From: Saprospiraceae bacterium
GTDB taxonomy: Bacteria; Bacteroidota; Bacteroidia; Chitinophagales; Saprospiraceae
DNA: 64,000 nucleotides
Reading direction: 5' to 3'
Assembly: GCA_019694255.1 (NCBI GenBank)
Contig: JAIBCI010000111.1
Location: 1 to 64,000 of the forward strand
Each line of letters starts with the position of its first letter. The stretch's first letter is position 1. Made by a program: the position numbers and the translations under genes. The notes under the pieces are model-generated. The model ran no database searches. It was not told where the DNA came from and was given only the letters and a program-made list of their open reading frames with translations. Below, in pieces: positions 36,729-44,032 of this stretch.

Positions 36729-37256
36729 TTAGAAATTGGGCCAGTTTTGATCCTTAGTAGATATGATCATATCATTCGGGTCGATTTTCCAGTCAATGTT
36801 AAGTTTTGGGTCCATTGGATTTATTCCTGCTTCCATGCCAGCAAAATAATAGTTATCGCATTTGTATGCAAAAACCGCAGTATTTGAAAGTACGGAATAG
36901 CCGTGGGCTATTCCGCGGGGAATAAAAATCTGTTTGCGGTTGGTTGAACTCAGAATCACACTAATACACATACCATAGCTGTTGCTACCCTTGCGAAGGT
37001 CGACGAGTACATCCAACACGCGGCCCTGGGTTACACGCACCAGTTTGGCCTGGGCAGCCTCGTCTTTCTGATAGTGAAGTCCTCTTACAACGCCATAGGT
37101 TGATTTAGCTTCGTTATCCTGAACAAAATCCGCAATAATTCCAAGGTTTTCATATGTCTTGCGATTGTAACTTTCAAAAAAGTAACCGCGTTCATCTTCA
37201 AAAATTCTTGGCGTAAGAATATATGCGCCATCAATTTTTGTTTTTTTGATCTCCAT
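36729..37256 (-). CDS. rfbC: dTDP-4-dehydrorhamnose 3,5-epimerase
   Basis: Cupin-fold epimerase acting before RfbD in dTDP-L-rhamnose synthesis. 175 residues, with the family hallmarks FEDERGYFFESYN, the catalytic histidine in VRGLHYQKDEAAQAKLVRV, VLDVLVDLRKGSN, and FIPRGIAHGYSVLSNTAVFAYKCD, which has the conserved Tyr region. The gene starts 1 bp after the der stop and is 2 bp before rfbD. Confidence 0.95.
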   Translation of the reverse strand: MEIKKTKIDGAYILTPRIFEDERGYFFESYNRKTYENLGIIADFVQDNEAKSTYGVVRGLHYQKDEAAQAKLVRVTQGRVLDVLVDLRKGSNSYGMCISVILSSTNRKQIFIPRGIAHGYSVLSNTAVFAYKCDNYYFAGMEAGINPMDPKLNIDWKIDPNDMIISTKDQNWPNF

Positions 37257-37257
37257 A

Positions 37258-38559
37258 TTATTTTTCTTTAAAAAGCATCCTTATCGGAGAGCCTGTAAAC
37301 CTGAAATTGGCACGTAACTGATTCTCGAGGTAATGCTTGTAATTACCTTTGATTTCATCCGGGTAATTCGAAAAAAATGCAAACAACGGATACTCTTTTT
37401 CGATCTGGGTAATATATTTAATTTTAATCAGATGGTTTCGGTAAGAGGGTGGGGGTATTTTATTAATGGCCTCGAGCATGATGTCATTCAGTTTGGAGGT
37501 GGTGATTTTTCTGTTTCTGTTTTCAAAAACCTGAAGTCCTGTTTCTATTGCCTGGAAAACACGTTGTTTTTCTAAGGCAGAGATAAATAATATTGGAACA
37601 TCGGTAAAAGGGGCAATCTTCTCTTTAATCTGTTTTTCAAATTGTACCGCAGTGTTGGTTTCCTTTTTTATCAGGTCCCATTTATTGACCAGAAAAACCA
37701 AACCTTTGTTTCGCTTAATAATCAGTGAGAATAGTTCCATGTCCTGCATTTCAAGGCCGAGTGTGGCATCAATGACCAGAAAACAGACATCTGCCTCTTC
37801 AATGCTTTTAATTGCTCTCATGACGGAATAGAACTCCAGGTCCTCAGACACCCGGGCCTTTTTGCGGATTCCGGCCGTGTCAATCAGCATAAATCTTTTG
37901 CCGAATTTATTATATTCTGAATGGATTGGATCCCTGGTCGTACCTGCTATCTCCGTGACCATATTTCTCTCTTCTCCCAATAATGCGTTGATAAGAGAAG
38001 ACTTTCCAACATTTGGCTGGCCCACGATGGCAAACTTGGGGAGATCTTCGGGAATAATTTCTTCTGGTGGAATCAGGGTAGCCAGATCATCAAGTAATTC
38101 GCCTGTTCCACTACCGGTAATTGCTGAGACCGGATACAATTGATCAAATCCAAGACTCCAGAATTCCTGAGCCATTAAGAGACGTTCGTGATTATCTACT
38201 TTATTGACTACAAGGAACTTCTTTTTATTGACCTTTCTGAGAAGGCCGGCAACGAATTCATCCAGATCAGTAATACCAGTCAAAACATCTACCATATATA
38301 CAATAGCGCTGGATTCCTCGATGGCAAGTTCTACCTGTCTTCTTATTTCTTTTTCAAATACATCTTGTGAATGCGCCACAAAACCGCCGGTATCGATGAC
38401 ATAAAATTGTTTGCCGTTCCATTCGGCAATATCATAAATTCTGTCTCTGGTCACTCCGCTGATGTCATCAACAATAGATTTGCGATGCCCTATCAGGCGG
38501 TTAAAAAATGTTGATTTGCCCACATTAGGGCGACCCACTATCGCTACTGTAAATCTCAT
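37258..38559 (-). CDS. der: Ribosome-assembly GTPase Der (EngA)
   Basis: Tandem-GTPase factor for 50S subunit assembly. Two complete G domains are visible, the first with AIVGRPNVGKSTFFN and DTGGF, the second with AIVGQPNVGKSSLIN, DTAGI and NKWDLI. The C-terminal KH-like domain follows (about 350-433). 433 residues is the normal length. The end overlaps nothing, and the start overlaps the era stop by 4 bp (ATGA-type), consistent with translational coupling of the two GTPases. Confidence 0.97.
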   Translation of the reverse strand: MRFTVAIVGRPNVGKSTFFNRLIGHRKSIVDDISGVTRDRIYDIAEWNGKQFYVIDTGGFVAHSQDVFEKEIRRQVELAIEESSAIVYMVDVLTGITDLDEFVAGLLRKVNKKKFLVVNKVDNHERLLMAQEFWSLGFDQLYPVSAITGSGTGELLDDLATLIPPEEIIPEDLPKFAIVGQPNVGKSSLINALLGEERNMVTEIAGTTRDPIHSEYNKFGKRFMLIDTAGIRKKARVSEDLEFYSVMRAIKSIEEADVCFLVIDATLGLEMQDMELFSLIIKRNKGLVFLVNKWDLIKKETNTAVQFEKQIKEKIAPFTDVPILFISALEKQRVFQAIETGLQVFENRNRKITTSKLNDIMLEAINKIPPPSYRNHLIKIKYITQIEKEYPLFAFFSNYPDEIKGNYKHYLENQLRANFRFTGSPIRMLFKEK

Positions 38560-39458
38560 CTTAATATTCCTTTCCCTTCAATAATTTTTTGATCATCACG
38601 CCAGTTTTCTTTGAGTTTCACACTTAGGCCTAAATATACTCTCTGGCCAAGGTATTTCTCGATTTCAATCCTGGATTTTGTACCCAGCTCCTTGATTTTA
38701 GCTCCGTTTTTTCCCAACATAATAGGAATTTGACTTTTTCGGTTGACATACATGGTGGCTTCAATTCTCGCAAGTTCGGCTTCATCATCCACTCCCGTAC
38801 ATTGTTCCACTTCCACAAACACAGAGTATGGTATTTCTTCCTCGTAGCACAGCAAGACTTGTTCCCTGATTAGCTCAGCAATAAAGAACCTTACTGGCTT
38901 ATCGCTTAGATAGTCCTTGGGATAGAAAGCTTCATGTGCCGGGATGCGGCCTATAATGGCAGATTTTAATTCTTCAACACCTGTGCCGACAAGTGCTGAA
39001 ACTACAAAAATTTCTGACTTGTCGAAAAGCAATTCAAGGTCCTGCCGGTGTTTGATGATGGCCTCAGGCTTGAGTTTATCTGCTTTGTTAAGAACTATTA
39101 ATTTTGGAAGGTTGCTTTGATTGATAATATCAATCAATCTTCCCGAGAAAGCCGACTTTTGACTGGGGTCGTAAATGACCATAAGCAGATCGGTATCTTC
39201 TTCAGTGTCGCGTATCAAGCGATTCATCATATGGTGCATAGTATATTTCTCCTCGTCAATCCAGCCAGGCAAATCAGAAAAGACAATTTGAAATTTCTCA
39301 TCATTCCATATTGAAAAAATTCTCTGACGTGTTGTTTGAGGTTTTGGACTGACAATTGACATTTTCAGACCCATCATGGCATTAACCAGCGTTGATTTAC
39401 CGCTGTTGGGCATTCCGATAAGGCTCACAAATCCTGCTTGATGACGATTATCAGACAT
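38556..39458 (-). CDS. era: GTPase Era
   Basis: 16S rRNA-binding GTPase needed for 30S maturation. G1 is IGMPNSGKSTLVNAMMG, G3 SDLPGW and G4 NKADKL. The C-terminal KH domain carries KSQIPIMLGKNGAKIKELGTKSR. The frame extends to 39476, but the ATG at 39458 (MSDNRHQAGFVSLIG) is preferred; it still overlaps the upstream unknown gene by 8 bp. G3 reads DLPGW rather than the usual DTPG, a variation seen in Bacteroidota Era. Confidence 0.96.
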   Translation of the reverse strand: MSDNRHQAGFVSLIGMPNSGKSTLVNAMMGLKMSIVSPKPQTTRQRIFSIWNDEKFQIVFSDLPGWIDEEKYTMHHMMNRLIRDTEEDTDLLMVIYDPSQKSAFSGRLIDIINQSNLPKLIVLNKADKLKPEAIIKHRQDLELLFDKSEIFVVSALVGTGVEELKSAIIGRIPAHEAFYPKDYLSDKPVRFFIAELIREQVLLCYEEEIPYSVFVEVEQCTGVDDEAELARIEATMYVNRKSQIPIMLGKNGAKIKELGTKSRIEIEKYLGQRVYLGLSVKLKENWRDDQKIIEGKGILR

Positions 39459-40008
39459 AATTTGAGATGTTTTCATAAAGAATCATTGGATTCATCTTTC
39501 GCCAATTGATATCATTGAATTTACTGCCAAATGATACAGCGTATTGCAGCTGGCATCTTCTCATTTCTTCTTCAACATGCGGAAGACAATTGATCATACA
39601 AATCCACCCGCCATCATCACAAATATCGTCTTTCCACTCTTCATAATAGTCATTGTCCTGACCATGAAAATTAAATACATATTCATTCAATAGAATGAAT
39701 TTACGAATGCCTTGTTTGATCAGGTGGTCGACCACTTCGCGTTTTAGATACATGATGTCATTTTCAATAATATCATTCCATTCTCCAATCATCTCCATAA
39801 TACAATATCCTTCATCATAATCCACAAAAAGCAATTTCATATAAAGTGTTGTCGAATCAAAGGCATCCCATTGCGGATGTATATAGAAATTATAGACCTT
39901 GTTGGAGTAGGAAAATTCATTATTTACGGTTCCGTAGAACGGGCTTCTTTCATCTTCAGCGGTTATGTATAGATCCCTCCATAAAAAGTAGGGCTCAATG
40001 TCATGCAT
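39451..40008 (-). CDS. Conserved hypothetical protein upstream of era, 185 aa
   Basis: I recognise no named domain. The protein is acidic and aromatic-rich (HDIEPYFLWRDLYITAEDERS; NFHGQDNDYYEEWKDDICDDGGW), with no signal peptide or TM helix, so it is probably cytoplasmic. It leads the operon with era, der, rfbC, rfbD, CHU_C and ribE, overlapping era by 8 bp. A job linked to ribosome assembly or growth control can only be guessed. The ATG at 40008 is 31 bp from the divergent NadR-like gene's ATG. Confidence 0.65.
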   Translation of the reverse strand: MHDIEPYFLWRDLYITAEDERSPFYGTVNNEFSYSNKVYNFYIHPQWDAFDSTTLYMKLLFVDYDEGYCIMEMIGEWNDIIENDIMYLKREVVDHLIKQGIRKFILLNEYVFNFHGQDNDYYEEWKDDICDDGGWICMINCLPHVEEEMRRCQLQYAVSFGSKFNDINWRKMNPMILYENISNYV

Positions 40009-40027
40009 AATGTATCTTTAATTCTGA

Positions 40028-40035
40028 TAATTTTG
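40028..40035 (+). promoter_or_regulatory. Likely -7 element 4 nt before the NadR-like start codon
   Basis: TAATTTTG matches TAnnTTTG exactly. Only TGTG separates it from the ATG at 40040, which would place transcription start at or next to the start codon. No clear -33 TTTG is seen. Confidence 0.45.
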
Positions 40036-40039
40036 TGTG

Positions 40040-40537
40040 ATGAGAATCGTACTGACTGGACCTGAATCCACTGGCAAAACGACAATGGCGGAACAGCTGA
40101 GTATATGGTACAAAGGTAGGATGATTCCCGAATTTGCCCGAGAATATTTAACAAATAGAGAAGGCACATACAACATCCAGGACGTTTATAATATCAGCGC
40201 ACGACAACTCCAAATTTCTAAAAACGAGTACCGTGGTAGTTTACAAATCGAAGACACGGATCTTTTGACTTGTTACATATGGCTGGAGGATAAATTTGGC
40301 ATCCGAGATAAACAAATTTGGAGCTCACTGGAACAATGGCGCCCAGATCTATATCTCCTTTGTGCTACAGACCTGCCATGGCAAAAGGATCCGCTTCGGG
40401 AGGACCAATGGAGACGAAATATTATTGCACAAAAATATTTTAAAAATCTTGAGCGCTTGAAAGTAAGGTTTTGCGTTGTTGAGGGATCGGGCAGACAAAG
40501 ATTTAACAAGGCGAGGTTTTTTATTGAGTCGATGTAA
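40040..40537 (+). CDS. NadR-like P-loop kinase/ATPase (AAA_28 family), 165 aa
   Basis: Resembles the ribosylnicotinamide-kinase domain of NadR. The P-loop is VLTGPESTGKTTMAEQL, followed by MIPEFAREYL and DTDLLTCYIW, the usual substrate/metal region, and a lid-like LREDQWRRN segment. The adenylyltransferase and HTH parts of full NadR are absent, so it is a stand-alone kinase. GTG at 40037 is in frame, but the ATG at 40040 is the better start. It lies just before a TPP riboswitch and thiamine-type TonB receptor. Stand-alone NadR-like ATPases often occur with PnuC/PnuT transport genes, so a role in vitamin salvage (nicotinamide riboside or thiamine) is inferred. No PnuC/PnuT gene is here. Confidence 0.78.
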   Translation: MRIVLTGPESTGKTTMAEQLSIWYKGRMIPEFAREYLTNREGTYNIQDVYNISARQLQISKNEYRGSLQIEDTDLLTCYIWLEDKFGIRDKQIWSSLEQWRPDLYLLCATDLPWQKDPLREDQWRRNIIAQKYFKNLERLKVRFCVVEGSGRQRFNKARFFIESM

Positions 40538-40553
40538 TTATTTTATACCTTTG
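40523..40553 (+). promoter_or_regulatory. Promoter for the riboswitch/TonB transcript
   Basis: ATTG (40523-40526), a 19-bp spacer and TACCTTTG (40546-40553) match the Bacteroidota pattern TTTG-N19-TAnnTTTG closely. The -33 part sits in the last codons of the NadR-like gene. Predicted transcription start is near 40557-40560, at the first stem of the riboswitch. Confidence 0.6.
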
Positions 40554-40645
40554 GACCGCAGGGGTGCCGTGGCGCATTGCGCGGCTGAGATCAGACCCGT
40601 TGAACCTGGGCAAGTCATGTTGCCAAGGGAGAATGGCGCGGACCT
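40554..40645 (+). ncRNA. TPP riboswitch (THI element)
   Basis: Contains the conserved thiamine-pyrophosphate aptamer pieces in order: AGGGGTGCC (40560-40568), GGCTGAGA (40583-40590), ACCCGTTGAACCTG (40595-40608), then a hairpin and CCAAGGGA (40623-40630). P1 can form between CCGC (40556-40559) and GCGG (40638-40641). These elements bind the pyrimidine and pyrophosphate ends of TPP. It sits 22 bp before the TonB receptor ATG. The expression platform is short, so TPP binding probably blocks translation start rather than forming a terminator; no T-run hairpin is seen. High TPP would lower synthesis of the receptor. Confidence 0.95.
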
Positions 40646-40666
40646 TCTAAACACTTATTTAGTCAT

Positions 40667-43111
40667 ATGAAGAAGGTTTTATCAATAATAATTTTTTTTT
40701 GGTCGCTTTTGCCTTATGTCACATCTCAATCGATGTTACAAGGATTTGTGAAGGATCAGCAAGGTCAGCCATATGTTCAACTTGAAGTAAGGCTTGAGCA
40801 AACAGGAGAATCAGTGGTCACTGATGCGTCTGGATTTTATCAATTTAACAATGTCCCGGCTGGAGATTATGCCATATCATTTGATTATAAGTATGACAAG
40901 GAATATCGTAAAGTTACAGTGCGTGAGGGAGTTTCGAATGTTTTTTCAGTGGAACTTACGCGTAGAATTGATTTTGAAGAAGTAACAATAGTATCTAGTC
41001 TGAATTCAACGCAGCAATCAGTTAACGATCAAAAATTGTCTCAAAGCCAAATCCGTTCATTACAAACAGAAAAGGACATTCCGGATATTTTACAACGGTG
41101 GGCCTCTGTACAAATCCAATCAGATGCAGGCAATGGGGTGGGATATTCCGATATCCGTGTTAGAGGTATAGATCCACAACATATACAATATAATCTCAAT
41201 GGGATACCTGTTAATGATGCGGAATCATCCAGGTGTTACCTTGTGGATTTGCCGGATATCCTTAGCAGTACTTCTGCAATATCCCTGCATGAAGGCTATG
41301 TACCGGGAAGAAGTGGCCCTGGAGCCTTTGGCGCAGCTGTTGATCTTTTCACCAACGAATTACAATTTAAATCTCAGGCCCGGATGGCTTACAGGATTGG
41401 CTCCTACAATACCCGTGCTTTGACGCTTCAGGCCAATTCCGGACTTTTTGAGGATGCATACAATCTCGAAATCCGTTTCAGCAGGATGGCGTCTGATGGT
41501 TTTATTGATCGTTCATCATCAAAGTTGGGAAGTCTCGCATTAAGTGCTGTTAAAATCAAACCAAATTACAGTATAAGATTTAATTTATTCACTGGAAATG
41601 AGTTAACAGGACAAGCCTGGAATGGTCTTCCTTATCAATATTTTAAGATCGATAGCCTCTATCGTTATAACCCGGCTGGCACATCAAAACCCGGTGCGCC
41701 CTATGCCAATGAAGTGGATGACTACCGTCAGACGCATGCGCAGTTTTTTTATAAACACACTTTGAACAATTTCCTTTTTCACTTTAGTTCTAACTACACC
41801 AGAGGATTAGGCTATTATGAAAATTATCTGGCTCAACAGACACTTACACAATTCAATCTACATCATAAGGATACCGCAATATCGGACTTGATCCGGAGGA
41901 AATGGCTGAATAATCACTTTCTGTTTGGCAGTGTAGGAATCGATCGGGAATGGCGCAACGGAGGGCAGTTCTCCTTTTCAAGTTCATGGTCATATTACCA
42001 GGGGGGGCATTATGGAGAGATTATCTGGTCAGCATTGCGTAATGTAGATGGATTGTTCCTACGATATTATGACAATACCGGTAAAAAGTCAGAGTGGTGT
42101 AATATTTTTAGGACCTACCGGCCTTGGACAAAACATACCGGAACCGGATTTGACGTCCATGTGCGTCGAGTCAGCTATCAGATTCGCGGAACCGATGATG
42201 TCTATGATTCCGTTAATGTACTTGCCAAACGATGGCTTTTCAATCCTAAAATTATACAGCGGTTTCAATGGAAGAATTTAATAGCCAGCGCTGCTTTGTC
42301 ATGGTATGAGCGCGAGCCATATCGTGACGATCTGCTATCCGATGCCAATTTAAAGAAAGAAAAATTATTGTGTTCTGATCTTTCGCTTCGTTACAGCATT
42401 CAACACTGTATTGCAGGTCTTAGTCTTTATCGTATGGATTACCGTGATTATCTTGCATTAAGTGGAAAGCTTTCAGTAACAGGTGATCCTTTGCACGTAA
42501 ATGTTCCTGGTGCCGTCAGACAGGGAGTTCAGTTTTCATTTAAATATGATTGGCGTAATAAAGTATTGTTCCACTGGAATGCAAATCTAGCACGCAATAC
42601 AGTTAAGGATTTTGAAAGGAACTGGCCCATATATAATGATCAATACGAAATAACTGGATTTGGTTCGAGCAAATTGAAAAGCGTTCCTCTGGCATATTCT
42701 CCGCAATTATTAATGGCCGCGGGGAGTGAAATTTGGCTCATTGGCAAGAATGGTTCAAAATCCGGACAGGAACTCAACTTGAGCATATTCTGCAAATACA
42801 CAGGATCCCAATATCTAGACATCTCAGGTGCATCATCTTCACTGCTACCGCAATTTACAACCGTTCAGCTTAGACTTCAGTATACGATATCGAGAAGATT
42901 GTTTGGTGTCATGGCATATCTTCAAGTCAATAATGTCTTCAATTACCGATATGCCGCGTACGGTTGGTACATACCTTATGCGGTTAATGGTCGCACCGAT
43001 GTCAGTGGAGATCCTTATGAAGGAAAAGAATCCTCCGAACTGTTCTTCGCCAAAGGCTTGTTTCCTCAGGCGCCCAGGCACTGGAGTAGTGGTCTGGAGA
43101 TTAGATTTTAA
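40667..43111 (+). CDS. TonB-dependent receptor under TPP riboswitch control, probable thiamine transporter, 814 aa
   Basis: Outer-membrane receptor, signal peptide MKKVLSIIIFFWSLLPYVTSQ. A carboxypeptidase-regulatory-like domain (LQGFVKDQQGQPYVQLEVRL) is followed by a plug with DIPDILQRWASVQIQSDAG, YSDIRVRGIDPQHIQYNLNGIPVND and GAFGAAVDLFTN. A beta-barrel runs to the C-terminus, ending SSGLEIRF. The TPP riboswitch directly upstream makes thiamine or a thiamine derivative the likely substrate; riboswitch-controlled receptors of this kind have been predicted in Bacteroidota (the OMR1 type). No inner-membrane partner (PnuT) is adjacent, so transport across the inner membrane must be encoded elsewhere. 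The 3' end overlaps the convergent barrel gene by 4 bp. Confidence 0.92.
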   Translation: MKKVLSIIIFFWSLLPYVTSQSMLQGFVKDQQGQPYVQLEVRLEQTGESVVTDASGFYQFNNVPAGDYAISFDYKYDKEYRKVTVREGVSNVFSVELTRRIDFEEVTIVSSLNSTQQSVNDQKLSQSQIRSLQTEKDIPDILQRWASVQIQSDAGNGVGYSDIRVRGIDPQHIQYNLNGIPVNDAESSRCYLVDLPDILSSTSAISLHEGYVPGRSGPGAFGAAVDLFTNELQFKSQARMAYRIGSYNTRALTLQANSGLFEDAYNLEIRFSRMASDGFIDRSSSKLGSLALSAVKIKPNYSIRFNLFTGNELTGQAWNGLPYQYFKIDSLYRYNPAGTSKPGAPYANEVDDYRQTHAQFFYKHTLNNFLFHFSSNYTRGLGYYENYLAQQTLTQFNLHHKDTAISDLIRRKWLNNHFLFGSVGIDREWRNGGQFSFSSSWSYYQGGHYGEIIWSALRNVDGLFLRYYDNTGKKSEWCNIFRTYRPWTKHTGTGFDVHVRRVSYQIRGTDDVYDSVNVLAKRWLFNPKIIQRFQWKNLIASAALSWYEREPYRDDLLSDANLKKEKLLCSDLSLRYSIQHCIAGLSLYRMDYRDYLALSGKLSVTGDPLHVNVPGAVRQGVQFSFKYDWRNKVLFHWNANLARNTVKDFERNWPIYNDQYEITGFGSSKLKSVPLAYSPQLLMAAGSEIWLIGKNGSKSGQELNLSIFCKYTGSQYLDISGASSSLLPQFTTVQLRLQYTISRRLFGVMAYLQVNNVFNYRYAAYGWYIPYAVNGRTDVSGDPYEGKESSELFFAKGLFPQAPRHWSSGLEIRF

Positions 43112-43731
43112 AAGTTATAAGTAATGCCTGCCCGGTATTGTATTGGAAGCGCAGTACTGTTTTTGTCTGCATTAAAATCATACAATAAATAGATTTCGTA
43201 AGACCAGCTTGAAGAAGGATTATAGCCAAGGCCCAGATAGGTATGATTGATATATTTTCTTTCTGTTACCAACCTGTTATTGGGGGTAATGGCACCCGTG
43301 AGGTACAATGAGGAAATGGTTGAGTTTTCGATATGGGCAAAGAGTAAATGGGCAAATTTCAATCTTGTGAAAGCTCCGAATCCGAAGTTGAAACCGTTAA
43401 GTTTGAGTACTTCAGGTGAATAACTAAATCGGCCACCTAGATATCCTACTTCCAGGCGAGGGCCGACGGACCACCAGCTTGTGATCTTATATCCTGCAAG
43501 TGGCGATAGGCCAATATAGACAAGGTTGCCTGGATAGCTTGTGCCGGTTAAATAAGTTGAAGTAAAATTCAAGTTAAAACCACCTCCATACCACATTTGG
43601 TCTTTCCAAAAATTTTTCTCAACTTTTGGTTTCTTTTTTTGGATGGTGCGCTTCGTCGACTGCGCATGCAGCTGGTAGTGCGCAAGAGCAAAGAAACAGA
43701 TCAGAATAAATGTAATGCGAAATACTTTCAT
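43108..43731 (-). CDS. Small outer-membrane beta-barrel protein, 207 aa
   Basis: The signal peptide (MKVFRITFILICFFALAHYQLHAQ) is followed by a lysine-rich linker (KRTIQKKKPKVEK) and a series of amphipathic strands (MWYGGGFNLNFTSTYL; SVGPRLEVGYLGG; HTYLGLGYNPSSSWSYEIYLLYDF) ending in RAGITYNF, whose terminal Phe is typical of outer-membrane barrels. About eight strands are expected, as in OmpX/OmpW-like porins. The specific function is unknown. It is convergent with the thiamine-type receptor. Confidence 0.78.
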   Translation of the reverse strand: MKVFRITFILICFFALAHYQLHAQSTKRTIQKKKPKVEKNFWKDQMWYGGGFNLNFTSTYLTGTSYPGNLVYIGLSPLAGYKITSWWSVGPRLEVGYLGGRFSYSPEVLKLNGFNFGFGAFTRLKFAHLLFAHIENSTISSLYLTGAITPNNRLVTERKYINHTYLGLGYNPSSSWSYEIYLLYDFNADKNSTALPIQYRAGITYNF

Positions 43732-44032
43732 AAGACTGCGTTGATATGAGTTAGTCCATGCATCAAAACGAAATATTCATCAAAATGATCTACAAAGATT
43801 GAGATTTGTATCTTATTTAAGAGAATTATGTTGGTTGAGATGGTTTGCCAGAAATCAATAGAACCAAACCTAATTTAATATAATGTTAATGCATAAAGAA
43901 CTATGAGTCTGTCTTTTGTCATTTTTTGCCGTATAAAAATTAAGCTTTCTGAATTGCAAGAATTTCTGCCCACAATGGGAGTGCTTGTAATATTTTAATT
44001 ATTTTTACAGCAAATTCTAAAAAAAGTAGGAT
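43732..44032. other. 301-bp intergenic region before the M12-like protease gene
   Basis: Divergent spacer between the barrel gene (-) and the protease gene (+). One minus-strand TAGGTTTG (43865-43872) fits the -7 consensus but is 130 bp from the barrel start. On the plus strand TATTTTTA occurs about 25 bp before the ATG at 44033, an imperfect -7. A 31-codon ORF at 43903-43998 is not convincing. No RNA gene or strong hairpin is seen. Confidence 0.5.

Noticed and set aside
43865..43872. TAGGTTTG on the minus strand as promoter of the barrel gene
   Set aside because: The match to the -7 consensus is perfect, but it is 130 bp from the start codon with no -33, so it is not better than a chance match.
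43903..43998. 31-codon ORF in the 301-bp gap before the M12-like protease
   Set aside because: No signal peptide, domain or compact spacing to a neighbour; an ORF this short is expected by chance.
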